Assembly (NCBI GenBank): GCA_027491155.1
Contig: JAIXWR010000005.1
Location: 1 to 64,000, forward strand
Length of the DNA stretch: 64,000 bases
DNA from: Verrucomicrobiaceae bacterium
Lineage (GTDB): Bacteria > Verrucomicrobiota > Verrucomicrobiia > Verrucomicrobiales > Akkermansiaceae
Reading direction: 5' to 3'
Shown: in pieces, positions 33,548-42,106 of the stretch
How the letters are laid out: each line of letters begins with the position of its first letter
How positions within the stretch are numbered: the stretch's first letter is position 1
Notes under the pieces: generated by a model
The model's database searches: none
What the model was told of the DNA's origin: nothing
Seen by the model: the letters and a program-made list of their open reading frames with translations, nothing else
Made by a program: the position numbers and the translations under genes

Positions 33548-34792
33548 TCATTCCGGGCTCCCGTGGAGTTCCCGGAGCCGGAGCAGGGTTCCCTCCACCG
33601 CTTCCCCCCGGGCCGCAAGAACCGCCGCCACGCCCGCCGCCTGGCCGGTCGCAAAACAGGTCCCCATCACCCGCAACGAGGCCTGCGCGCCGTGGTCGCA
33701 GGAAAGGCAGCGGCCGGCCGCGAAGACGCCGTCGAGGTCCCGCGGCATCAGGCAGCCCAGTGGAATGCCCGCCGCCCGGTCCTCCTCGGGAAAGCGCAGC
33801 TTCGGGCCCCGCGTGGTCTCGCGGAACTCCAGCGGCCAGGCCGCCAGCGCGATGTCGTCCGCGTGCCGGGTTCCCGCCAGCACCTCGGCCTCGCTCAGCA
33901 CATGCCGGCCGATCCAGCGCCGGCTCTCCCGCACTCCGGCCCGCACCGGCCAGTGCGAGACATAGGCCGCCGCCCAACCCGCGGCCTCGCGCTTGAGGAA
34001 ATCCACCGCCGCCGAGGCCACCTGCCGCCCGCGGACTTCCAGCCGCGACAGGCATCCGGCGTCGAGCGGGTCGTAGTCGCCCTCCTCCGCGCCGGACAGG
34101 TCGATGCTCCCGAAAATCTCCCCCGCCCGCCCGCTCGACCGGAAATGCAGTCCCAGCGCCTCTTTCGGCAGCTCGCCGCGCCGCACGCCGTCGACGATCC
34201 GCCCAGCCAAGGCCAGGCCTTCCTCGGCTTCGACAACGCCCTGCACGCCGAATACGTAGGCCGGCCGCTGCAGAAGCGCCGACTCCGTCCGCTCCGCCGC
34301 CGCGCCCAACAGGTCCGCCAGCACCGCGTCGCCGCTGGCATCGACCAGCGCCTTCGCCTTTAAAACCTTCCGCTGCCCGCGGCACACCGCCTCGACCGTC
34401 CAGCCGTCACCGTCGCGCTCCGCCCGCAGCGCCTCGCTGTGGAAAAGCACCTCCACCCCGCTTTCGCGGAACAGCTCGTCGGCGATCCGCACGAACTCCA
34501 CCGGATGCTGCCGCAGCACCCAGACCCGGCCCATTCTCACCGGTCCGTCATCGCCGGTCGCCCGCAGCATCCGCTCGGCCATCTCCGCCGGAAATCCCGG
34601 GTTCGCCAGCCGCGGCGGGCCTTCGCCTAACAGATAAAGCCCGCAAAAGGTGTGCACCAGTGACGCGGTGCCCATCCCACCGGCAAAACCATGCCGCTCC
34701 AGGACCACGACTTTCGCCCCTTCCCGCGCCGCCGTCACCGCCGCCGCCAGTCCGGCACTCCCCGCACCGAGCACGATCACGTCCGCCGTCAT
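33548..34792 (-). CDS. FAD-dependent oxidoreductase
   Basis: 414 residues. The N-terminal dinucleotide motif VLGAGSAGLAAAVTAAREGA (residues 6-25), ending in VVVLERHGF, and the C-terminal FAAGRCLSCDHGAQASLRVM and GTCFATGQAAGVAAVLAARG form the FAD-binding oxidoreductase pattern (PF12831-like). Substrate unknown. The ATG overlaps the stop of the acyl carrier protein gene (ATGA), so it acts with the ketosynthase-ACP genes. It may desaturate or oxidise an ACP-bound chain, an inference from context only. Confidence 0.82.
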   Translation of the reverse strand: MTADVIVLGAGSAGLAAAVTAAREGAKVVVLERHGFAGGMGTASLVHTFCGLYLLGEGPPRLANPGFPAEMAERMLRATGDDGPVRMGRVWVLRQHPVEFVRIADELFRESGVEVLFHSEALRAERDGDGWTVEAVCRGQRKVLKAKALVDASGDAVLADLLGAAAERTESALLQRPAYVFGVQGVVEAEEGLALAGRIVDGVRRGELPKEALGLHFRSSGRAGEIFGSIDLSGAEEGDYDPLDAGCLSRLEVRGRQVASAAVDFLKREAAGWAAAYVSHWPVRAGVRESRRWIGRHVLSEAEVLAGTRHADDIALAAWPLEFRETTRGPKLRFPEEDRAAGIPLGCLMPRDLDGVFAAGRCLSCDHGAQASLRVMGTCFATGQAAGVAAVLAARGEAVEGTLLRLRELHGSPE

Positions 34793-35037
34793 GCCGTCCT
34801 CCTTCCGATCAATCGCGCCAGCGCTTCCGGCGTCTCCAGATTCTCCCGCCCCGCATCCTCCGGCCCGATCACCGCGCCGAAGCGTTCCTCCACCACCACG
34901 ATGAGCTGCATCACCGCCATCGAGTCCATCCCCGCCTCGAACAAATTGCCGTCCGCCGCGAACCCGTCCTCCAGATCCGCGATGCCCTCCTCGCGCAGCA
35001 TCGCCACCACCTCTTCCGCCGTCGGCATCTCCTTCAT
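34789..35037 (-). CDS. Acyl carrier protein
   Basis: 82 residues from an ATG at 35037. The phosphopantetheine attachment motif is GMDSMAVMQL (Ser near 38), with the typical DGNLFEAG before it and an LETPEALARLI third helix after. It carries acyl chains as a 4'-phosphopantetheine thioester. It lies between two ketosynthase-like genes and the flavoprotein, with an ATGA overlap to the latter. A TTG at 35067 or an ATG at 35028 are other possible starts. Confidence 0.88.
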   Translation of the reverse strand: MKEMPTAEEVVAMLREEGIADLEDGFAADGNLFEAGMDSMAVMQLIVVVEERFGAVIGPEDAGRENLETPEALARLIGRRTA

Positions 35038-35085
35038 CCGCACGAACGGGAACAAACGCGCAAGCAACCGGCAAGCCGCGGTTTT

Positions 35086-36099
35086 TCAGCCCAGCAAGCA
35101 CCCCGCCGCCTGCTCGTTGCCTCCAAGGGTGGCCACAAACGCACGATCCGCCGTGCCACGGCGGAGATGCTCGATGGCCGCGACGACTTGCAGCCCCGAC
35201 GAAGCCCCGAAGGCCTCGCCCAAGGTCTCCCGCACCGAAATCCGTGGCCCGCTCCAGCCGGCATAGGCCCGGTCCTCGGCGGCATCGAAACGGCAGACAC
35301 CGCTGCGGCTGTCCGCAAGCAAGGTGCGGCCGTCGTCGAGCGCCCCGCCGGCGTTCAGCACCGCGCGCAAGGCTTCCGCGCGATCGCAGCCCGGGCCTAA
35401 CAGCACCGGATCTGGAATCGCCAGCAACTGCGGCCCCTCGCCGCCGGTCTCAAGATAAAGCGCCGCCGCGCCTTCCGCGGGAATCGCCTCGCAGGAGTAA
35501 AGCCCCAGCGCCTCGGCGCTCAGCCAGTCGATCTCTTCCGGCACCACCACCAGCACGCCGTCGCAATCGCCGCGAAGCAGCCACTCGGTGGCGATCTCCA
35601 ACGCGGTGAATATTTCCGCGCTGTCGCCGAGGATCGTGTCGTTCGGCGCGGTGGAGTTGAAAAGCGATGACAAGTGGCTCGAAGGCGCGTTGAACACGGT
35701 CTCCGGGAAGAGGATCGGGCTGGCAACGGAGGGATCGGCCAGCACCTCGCCGAAAAAGCGGTTCGAGTAGTTCACGCAGCCATTGAGCAACGCGCAAACC
35801 ACCCCCAACCGCAGTTCCCCCGCGGCGGCCTTCGCCATGCGCTCCGGGCCCAGCGCCTCGATCGCCGCGCCGACCGCGAACTTCGAAATCGGACTGACCC
35901 GCCTCAAACGCGGGCTCTTCGGCAGGGTCGGCGGCGCAGGCGGCACGCGCATCACCGAAGTGACCACCGGCGACCCGCTCTTCCGCTCGCGGCTCAGCTC
36001 GGCAAGCACGGGCCGTGTGCCGGAATCGAGGGCCTCCATCAAAGCAGGCACGCCCCACCCCGCGGTGCTGACGGCTCCGGTGCCGGTGATGCGGATCAT
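35086..36099 (-). CDS. Beta-ketoacyl-synthase homologue lacking the active-site cysteine (chain-length-factor-like)
   Basis: 337 residues with thiolase-fold features (MIRITGTGAVSTAGWG start, FNAPSSHLSSLFNSTAPNDT, late LGEAFGASSGLQVVAAIEHL). The nucleophile position reads DTILGDSAEIFTALE, with no cysteine in the place of the usual ACA, and the HGTGT histidine motif is absent. It is short for the family (about 400 usual). Such decarboxylation-incompetent partners act as chain-length factors with an active ketosynthase, here the gene at 36221-37465. Product unknown. Confidence 0.8.
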   Translation of the reverse strand: MIRITGTGAVSTAGWGVPALMEALDSGTRPVLAELSRERKSGSPVVTSVMRVPPAPPTLPKSPRLRRVSPISKFAVGAAIEALGPERMAKAAAGELRLGVVCALLNGCVNYSNRFFGEVLADPSVASPILFPETVFNAPSSHLSSLFNSTAPNDTILGDSAEIFTALEIATEWLLRGDCDGVLVVVPEEIDWLSAEALGLYSCEAIPAEGAAALYLETGGEGPQLLAIPDPVLLGPGCDRAEALRAVLNAGGALDDGRTLLADSRSGVCRFDAAEDRAYAGWSGPRISVRETLGEAFGASSGLQVVAAIEHLRRGTADRAFVATLGGNEQAAGCLLG

Positions 36100-36118
36100 G
36101 GCGTCACCTCCTTGCTTT

Positions 36119-36218
36119 GGAACGAACGAACCGCGGAGACGCGGAGAAAGTCAGGTGCAACCACCTCTTCAAAACTCAGCGATCTCTCTGCGACCTCTGC
36201 GCCTCCGCGGTTCGTTCC
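36119..36218. repeat. Intergenic paired-arm repeat, family F (ACCGCGGAGnCGC words)
   Basis: The left arm (36119-36153) starts GGAACGAACGAACCGCGGAG; the right arm (36175-36218) ends CTCCGCGGTTCGTTCC, its reverse complement in the core. A 9-nt-like word (CGCGGAGA / CGCAGAGG) repeats within each arm. Resembles the CGCGGAG-type words seen in many bacterial genomes. It lies between the two ketosynthase-like genes and ends 2 nt before the KS stop. Confidence 0.8.
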
Positions 36219-36220
36219 AT

Positions 36221-37465
36221 TCATCGTGACCAGTCCTCTCTTTGAAAAACAAGCGTCGCGTTCGCCCCGCCGAAGCCGAAGGAATTCGTCAACACGGTCT
36301 TCACCACCGCCTCCCGCGGCTGCTGGACCAGGTCGAACTCCACCACCGGATCGATCTCCCGGACGTTGAGGCTGGCGGGCAAAAACTGGTCGCGCAGGGT
36401 CAGCAGGCAGATCACCGACTCCACCGATCCCGCACCGCCTAACAGATGCCCGATCGACGATTTGGTCGACGACACCCGGATCTTCGGCGTCGCCGCGCCG
36501 GCCCAGCGGGAGATCGCGCGGGCCTCGGCGACGTCGTTGAGCGGAGTTCCGGTGCCGTGGGAATTGATGTAGTCGATCTGCTCCGGCTCCAACCCGGCGG
36601 CGCGCGTCGCTTTCACCATCGTGCTCAGCGCGGCATCGCCCTCGGGGTGTGGCTGGGTCAGATGGTGGATGTCGGTGGCGGCGGCGTAGGAAAGGATGCG
36701 CGCCATCACGTCCACACCGCGGGCTTTGGCGGCTTCGAGCGACTCGACCAGCACGAAGCCCGCCCCCTCGCCGAGCGCCAGACCGTCGCGGGCGGCATCG
36801 AAGGGTCGCGGGATGCCGCTCGGGGACAGCGCCTGCAGCGAATCGAAGCCGGCGAACACCAACTGGCTCAGCGCGTCGTAGCCGCCGGCCAGCACCCGCT
36901 CGGCCTTGCCTTCGGACACGAGCTGGAAGGCGTGGCCGATGGCGTTCGCGCCGGACGCGCAGGCATTCGACAAGATCCGCAGCGGCCCGCGGACGCCGAG
37001 CGCCCGCATCATCGCCGCCATCTGGTGCTGCGGCTGATAGCTTTCGACGCGGAGGAACTGGCGGCGCTGGGATTTCCCCTCGATCGCCTGGAGATAGTAC
37101 TGCTCGCCCACCGGCATCGCCGCTGCGGAGGTCCCGATCATCACCGGCATGTCTCCTCCGGACAGCCCTGCCATTTCCAAAGCCTCACGCGCCGCAAGAA
37201 AGGCCATGCGACTGCCGCGATCCATCCGCTGCCAGGCCTTTCGGGAAACCCCGGGCACGCTCTCCGGAAGCTCCGCCTGACCCGCCGTGCCGACGCGCTG
37301 GCGCGAGACGTCGAACAGATCCACCGGCCGGAACGCGGTCCGCCCGGCCCGGAAACCGGCCGCGTTCTCCGCCAGGTCCGCGCCCATCGACGTCAGGATC
37401 CCGGCGCCGGTGATGGCGACGGGCCGCAACGCGGAGATCGGGGGGTAATCAGCTCGGAATGCCAC
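36221..37465 (-). CDS. Beta-ketoacyl-ACP synthase II-type (KS), catalytically complete
   Basis: 414 residues from a GTG. The catalytic triad is intact: NACASGANAIG with the Cys near 167, SHGTGTPLND with the first His, and KSSIGHLLGGAGS with the Lys and second His. The C-terminal NSFGFGGANATLVF is diagnostic for FabF-type enzymes. It condenses acyl-ACP with malonyl-ACP. The nearby degenerate KS, ACP and flavoprotein suggest a specialised type II system rather than housekeeping fabF. Promoter TTGACA-N17-CTAGCT lies right before the GTG, giving a leaderless mRNA. Confidence 0.92.
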   Translation of the reverse strand: MAFRADYPPISALRPVAITGAGILTSMGADLAENAAGFRAGRTAFRPVDLFDVSRQRVGTAGQAELPESVPGVSRKAWQRMDRGSRMAFLAAREALEMAGLSGGDMPVMIGTSAAAMPVGEQYYLQAIEGKSQRRQFLRVESYQPQHQMAAMMRALGVRGPLRILSNACASGANAIGHAFQLVSEGKAERVLAGGYDALSQLVFAGFDSLQALSPSGIPRPFDAARDGLALGEGAGFVLVESLEAAKARGVDVMARILSYAAATDIHHLTQPHPEGDAALSTMVKATRAAGLEPEQIDYINSHGTGTPLNDVAEARAISRWAGAATPKIRVSSTKSSIGHLLGGAGSVESVICLLTLRDQFLPASLNVREIDPVVEFDLVQQPREAVVKTVLTNSFGFGGANATLVFQREDWSR

Positions 37466-37472
37466 TTGCGGC

Positions 37473-37501
37473 AGCTAGGCAAGCACGCGGCGGCTTGTCA
37501 A
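37473..37501 (-). promoter_or_regulatory. Promoter for the ketosynthase gene
   Basis: TTGACA (37501-37496), 17-nt spacer, CTAGCT (37478-37473) on the minus strand, 8 nt before the GTG at 37465. The same -35 and -10 hexamers occur before the RND adaptor gene at 41927-41955. Confidence 0.65.
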
Positions 37502-37542
37502 ACGTCGGGGCGGCGGGCTTGCAACATGAACCGGCCCCCACC

Positions 37543-37678
37543 CCGGGAGCGGAGGTCTGAGACCGGCCGGATGGTCCCCCGCTCCCCGCCATGCCACCAC
37601 GCCGCCATACGACTTCAAAGCACAAGAGATGGCGCAACCTGCCGGACCGCTCAGCCGGTCGCAGACCGGCGCTCCCGG
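37543..37678. repeat. Intergenic paired-unit repeat, family D copy 2
   Basis: The left unit 37543-37577 (CCGGGAGCGGAGGTCTGAGA, diverged) and the right unit 37644-37678 (CCGGTCGCAGACCGGCGCTC) match the family D units at 17100-17248. The centre (about 66 nt) is different from that of copy 1. It lies between the RND pump stop and the ketosynthase promoter. Confidence 0.85.
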
Positions 37679-37685
37679 ATCACTC

Positions 37686-40600
37686 TCACCCCGCGCTCGG
37701 CACCATTTGCTCGCCGAGTTCCTCCTCATCCACCTCCTTATGAGCCCGGTGCTTCGCCGCGATGATCGAATAGAACGCCGGCACCACGAACAGCGTGAAA
37801 AGCGTCCCGACGATCATCCCCGCCACCAGCACGATGCCGATGCTGTTCCGCGCCTCCGCCCCGGCTCCAGTCACGAAAATCAGCGGCGCATGGCCGAACA
37901 CCGTCGCCGCCGTGGTCATCAGCACCGGCCGCAAACGGGTCTGCGCCGCCTCGCGCAAAGCGGCGACTTTCTCAAGCCCCTTCACCTGCAGCTCGTTCGC
38001 GAACTCGACGATCAGAATCCCGTTCTTCGCGATCAAGCCGACCAGCGTGATCAGCCCGACCTGCGAGTAGATGTTGATCGTCGTGAAATCCAGGAACGTG
38101 AACGCCAGCGCCCCGGAAATCGCCAGCGGCACCGAGCCGAACAGGATGATCAGCGGATCGCGGAAGCTGTGGAACTGCGCCGCCAGCACCAGGTAAATCA
38201 GCACCACCGCGAAGCCCAACGTGACCACCAGCGCCGACCCTTCCTTGCGGATCTGACGCGACTCGCCGGCGTGGTCGAGCGTGACCCCCGGCGGCATCGC
38301 CTTCTTCGCGGCGTCCTCGAGGATCCGCAGCCCCGCTTCCTTCGTGATACCCGGCTGGACGCCGCCGAAGATCTTCACCGAGTTCCGCTGCTGGAAGCGG
38401 TTCAAGGTCCGCGGCGAGGTCATCGGCTCCAGGCTGGTGAAAGTGGACACCGGCACCAGGTCGCCCTCCGGCGTCTTGATCTGGAGATCGAGCAAGGGCC
38501 CGATCGACGACCGGTCGCTGTCGCCGAGCTGCGGGATGACCTTGTAACTGCGGTCGTAGTAGTTGAAGCGGTTCACCCAGGCCCCGCCTAACAGCGTGCC
38601 GAGTTCCTGGCCGACGCCCGCGAGGTCGAGCCCGAGGTCCGCCAAGCGTTCGCGGTCGATCAGCACCCTCGCTTCCGGCCGGTCGATCTTCAGGTCGGTG
38701 TCGACGTAGAGGAACTTCCCGCTTTGGAAGCCCGCCCCGATGATCTGCTGCGCCACCCCGAGCAGCGGCTCGGCCGGGCCGTCGGTCTGCAGCACCAGCT
38801 CGACGTCGTATTGCCCCGAAGTCGGCAGCGAGGGATCCAGCCGCGGAAACACCCGCAAGCCGGGAATCTGCGACACCGCGCCGAAGACCTGGCCATACAT
38901 CTCTTCGGTCGTCCGCTCGCGCTCGCCCCACGGCTTCATCTTCATCCCGCCGAAGCCGCCCCAGCCGGCGGTCAGCGACCACATGTAGTCGGCTTCGGGA
39001 AAGGCGGTGACGTTCTTCACCAGCTCCAGCGACTCGCGGTTCACCGCCTCGATGGTCGCGTCCGGCGCGGTGTCGAGGAACAGGCTGATGTGGCTCTGGT
39101 CCTCCACCGGTGCCAGTTCGCTGGCCGACATCGTGTAGAAGGGATAAGCCGCCAGCATGATCAGCACCGCGACCCCGACGATCACCCAGCGGATCCGCAG
39201 CGCGCCGTCGAGCAGCACCGCGTAAACCGCCTTCACCCGGTCGAAAGCCCGGTTGACCAGCCGCGTCAGCCGGCCCTCCTTTCCGGTCTTGTGAATGAAG
39301 CGCGAACTCATCACCGGCGAGAGGGTGAGAGCAACGAAACCCGACACGATCACCGCCGCGGCCAGCGTGATGGCGAACTCCAGGAACAGCGACCCGGTCA
39401 GCCCGCCTTGGAAACCGATCGGCGCGTAAACCGCCGCCAGCGTGATGGTCATTGCCACCACCGGGCCCTTCAATTCCCTCGCCCCGATCAAGGCCGCCTG
39501 GATCCGCGACTTCCCTTCGCGGACGTGGCGCTCGACGTTTTCCACCACCACGATGGCATCGTCCACCACCAGGCCGACCGACAGCACGATGGCGAGGATG
39601 GTCAGCAGGTTCAGGCTGAAACCGCAGGCAAGCATGATCGCCGCGGTGCCGATCAGCGAGATGGGCATCGCGATCAGCGGCACCAGCGCGGTGCGGATCG
39701 ATCCCATGAAGACGAACACCGCGATCCCAACGATCAGAATGGTCTCCGCCAGCGTCTTGCTGATTTCCTTCAGCGCCTCGCGCATGAACATCGTGCCGTC
39801 GTAGGCGAGGTGCATCTCGATGTCCTTCGGCAAGGTCGGCCGGATCCGCGCCATCTCGGCTTCGAGCGACTTGGCAACGTCGATCTCGTTCGACCCGACC
39901 AGCGGCCACACGCCGAGATAGACGCCTTCCTTCTCGTTGCGCTTGGCGATCAGGTCGGGCTCCTCCGCGCCGAGCTCCACCTTCGCGACATCGGTCAGAC
40001 GGATAATCGCGCCGTTGCGTTCGACCACGATCAGCTTTTCGAAATCATCGGTCGATCGCAGGTCGGTGTTAGCCAGGAGGTTGACTTCCACCAGGTTCCC
40101 CTTGGTCCGTCCCACCGCCGCGAGGTAGTTGTTCCGTCGCAGCGCGGATTGGACGTCGCCAGGTGTGAGATTGAGCGCGGCGAGGCGCTGGGGATCGATC
40201 CACACCCGCATCGCGATCGCCCGGCCGCCTTCGATGGTCACGCGCTGGATGCCCGGCAAGGTCGCGAACTGTGGCTGGAGCGAGCGCGACAACCAGTCGG
40301 TGACCTCGGAGACACTCCGCTCCGACGAGGTGAAGCTCAGGTAAAAGGTCGCGTATGGCCGGTCGGCGCGCTGGACCTCGACCATCGGCGGCTGCGCGTC
40401 GGGCGGCAGCTCGGCGCGGACCTGCTGGAGCCGTGCGCTGATCTCGGCCAGCGCCGCGGTGGTGTCGTGGTTCAACTTCAGCCGCACTGTCACCGTGCTG
40501 ACCCCGGCGCGGCTGCTCGACTCCACGTGATCGACCCCGCCGATCTGCGAGACTACCCGCTCGATCGGCGTGGTCAGGAAGCCGCGCACCGTCTCGGCAC

Positions 40601-40766
40601 TCGCCCCGTAGTAGATCGTGGTGACCAGCACCGACGAGCTTTCGAGCTTCGGAAACTGCTGCACCGGCAGCGAGCCGACCGCCCGCCAACCGACAAGGAC
40701 GATCACCAGGTTGACCACGATGGCCAGCACCGGGTGCTTGATGAAGAGATCGGTAAAGGAGCGCAT
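37686..40766 (-). CDS. RND-family efflux pump inner-membrane protein (AcrB-like)
   Basis: 1026 residues, the normal size. Twelve membrane helices in two halves. The proton-relay Asp pair of helix 4 is present in GLVVDDAIVVVENVERHVRE. FMGSIRTALVPLIAMPISLI and QLRRNNYLAAVG-type porter segments (ALRRNNYLAAVGRTKGN) fit the HAE1 group. It exports hydrophobic compounds across the envelope with the adaptor encoded immediately upstream (18 nt away) and an outer-membrane factor that is not in the window. It may export the product of the adjacent KS genes, though both are on one strand simply by chance equally well. Confidence 0.92.
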   Translation of the reverse strand: MRSFTDLFIKHPVLAIVVNLVIVLVGWRAVGSLPVQQFPKLESSSVLVTTIYYGASAETVRGFLTTPIERVVSQIGGVDHVESSSRAGVSTVTVRLKLNHDTTAALAEISARLQQVRAELPPDAQPPMVEVQRADRPYATFYLSFTSSERSVSEVTDWLSRSLQPQFATLPGIQRVTIEGGRAIAMRVWIDPQRLAALNLTPGDVQSALRRNNYLAAVGRTKGNLVEVNLLANTDLRSTDDFEKLIVVERNGAIIRLTDVAKVELGAEEPDLIAKRNEKEGVYLGVWPLVGSNEIDVAKSLEAEMARIRPTLPKDIEMHLAYDGTMFMREALKEISKTLAETILIVGIAVFVFMGSIRTALVPLIAMPISLIGTAAIMLACGFSLNLLTILAIVLSVGLVVDDAIVVVENVERHVREGKSRIQAALIGARELKGPVVAMTITLAAVYAPIGFQGGLTGSLFLEFAITLAAAVIVSGFVALTLSPVMSSRFIHKTGKEGRLTRLVNRAFDRVKAVYAVLLDGALRIRWVIVGVAVLIMLAAYPFYTMSASELAPVEDQSHISLFLDTAPDATIEAVNRESLELVKNVTAFPEADYMWSLTAGWGGFGGMKMKPWGERERTTEEMYGQVFGAVSQIPGLRVFPRLDPSLPTSGQYDVELVLQTDGPAEPLLGVAQQIIGAGFQSGKFLYVDTDLKIDRPEARVLIDRERLADLGLDLAGVGQELGTLLGGAWVNRFNYYDRSYKVIPQLGDSDRSSIGPLLDLQIKTPEGDLVPVSTFTSLEPMTSPRTLNRFQQRNSVKIFGGVQPGITKEAGLRILEDAAKKAMPPGVTLDHAGESRQIRKEGSALVVTLGFAVVLIYLVLAAQFHSFRDPLIILFGSVPLAISGALAFTFLDFTTINIYSQVGLITLVGLIAKNGILIVEFANELQVKGLEKVAALREAAQTRLRPVLMTTAATVFGHAPLIFVTGAGAEARNSIGIVLVAGMIVGTLFTLFVVPAFYSIIAAKHRAHKEVDEEELGEQMVPSAG

Positions 40767-40784
40767 CGGGCCGGATGGTTTCGA

Positions 40785-41885
40785 TTACTGGCCTTGCGGC
40801 GCTTGTCCGGCATCCGCCACCAGCGCGCCTTCACGAAGTTTGAACGATCCGGACGCCGCGACCGGCTCTCCCACCTTCAATCCGCTTTCGATGATCACCT
40901 CATCCCCCATCACCGACCCGCTTTTCACCAGCCGCATCGCGGCCCGCGGCTTGCCCTGCGGATCGTTGGCAATGACGAACACGTGGTCGCCCTCCGGCCC
41001 GCGTCGCAGCGCGCTCACCGGCACCGCGACGACCTGGCGGACCACGCCGACCGGCACCCGGACCTGCACCGAGGCACCGGGCGGCGGGAGCTTGCGGGCA
41101 TCGTCGACCAGCGCCCGGATGTTCGCATTGCGGGTATTGCGGTCGATCAGCGAATCCAGCGCGATGATCGTGGCGCTCACCGGCGCGTTCTTGTCCGCGC
41201 CGATGACCTCGACCACGTCGCCTTCCTTCAGCCCGAGCGCGACGGTCTGGGTGACGGTGAAATCGACATGCACCGCCTCGTCCACGCCTTGCAAGGTGGT
41301 CAGCTCGACGCCTTCGATCAGGTATTGACCCGGATGCAGGTCCGACAGCCCGATGCGGGCGCGGAACGGCGCACGGATCATCTTGCGGGCGATCATCGCC
41401 TTGGTCCGCTCGATCTGGGCCAGCGCGACATCGCGTTCGGCCTGGGCTTGATCAAGGTCCTGCTTGGAAGTCGCATCGCTGGTATCGAGCGCCTTGATCC
41501 GCTGCAAGGTCGCCTCCGCCAGCGAGGCCAGCGCTTCTTGCGCCTTCAGTTCCGCCTCTTCCACCGCGGTGTCCAGCACCACCAGCTCGGCCCCTTCCTC
41601 GACAATCTTGCCCGGCGTGAGATCGACCCGCTTCACCACTCCCGGCAGCTCGTTCTTCAGCATGACCGAGCGCAGCGCCAGAACCGTGCCGACCGCGTTC
41701 GTCGTGCGCCGGTGCTCGACCTCGCGGGCCGCTTGCACGATGACCGCCTCCATCGGCTCCGGCATCATCGCCGCCTCGGCCGCGGCCTCCGCCATGTGGG
41801 ACTTTTTCAAGGCCGCAAGACCGAAACCGATCCCCGCCACAGCCCCGATGAGTCCCAACGATGCGATCCAAGGTGCTGCCTTCAT
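40785..41885 (-). CDS. RND efflux membrane-fusion (adaptor) protein
   Basis: 366 residues. N-terminal membrane anchor (ASLGLIGAVAGIGFGLAAL), lipoyl-like halves around PGVVKRVDLTPGKIVEEG and IRAPFRARIGLSDLHPGQYL, an alpha-helical hairpin between them (ELKAQEALASLAEATLQRIK), and a beta-barrel domain. HlyD/AcrA family. The ATG at 41885 is preferred over one at 41945, which would lie upstream of the predicted transcript start. First gene of the pump operon. Confidence 0.92.
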   Translation of the reverse strand: MKAAPWIASLGLIGAVAGIGFGLAALKKSHMAEAAAEAAMMPEPMEAVIVQAAREVEHRRTTNAVGTVLALRSVMLKNELPGVVKRVDLTPGKIVEEGAELVVLDTAVEEAELKAQEALASLAEATLQRIKALDTSDATSKQDLDQAQAERDVALAQIERTKAMIARKMIRAPFRARIGLSDLHPGQYLIEGVELTTLQGVDEAVHVDFTVTQTVALGLKEGDVVEVIGADKNAPVSATIIALDSLIDRNTRNANIRALVDDARKLPPPGASVQVRVPVGVVRQVVAVPVSALRRGPEGDHVFVIANDPQGKPRAAMRLVKSGSVMGDEVIIESGLKVGEPVAASGSFKLREGALVADAGQAPQGQ

Positions 41886-41926
41886 GATTCCGTGCGCACG
41901 GAGCTTTCCCCTCCGCAGCGAGGGGC

Positions 41927-41955
41927 AGCTAGGCAACAGGTTCAAGCCTTGTCAA
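41927..41955 (-). promoter_or_regulatory. Promoter for the RND pump operon
   Basis: TTGACA (41955-41950), 17-nt spacer, CTAGCT (41932-41927) on the minus strand. Identical hexamers to the ketosynthase promoter; transcript start about 35 nt before the ATG. Confidence 0.65.
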
Positions 41956-42106
41956 ATCCGGGAAAGGCCGCCGGGCGCTTCAAACACTTATGAATCCGAT
42001 GATCCCCTCGCCGCATCATCCTGCATCCGGCAGCCGATCTTTTTTCATTTTCCCGTGATCGATCTCCCCCGCGGCCTCGCTTCATCGGCGAATCCATGAC
42101 TTTCCC

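Noticed and set aside
41886..41945. N-terminal extension of the RND adaptor to an ATG at 41945
   Set aside because: It would begin upstream of the predicted transcript start (-10 at 41927-41932).
38724..41993. 1089-codon open frame on the plus strand opposite the RND pump
   Set aside because: Antisense shadow of the pump and adaptor genes; composition not protein-like.
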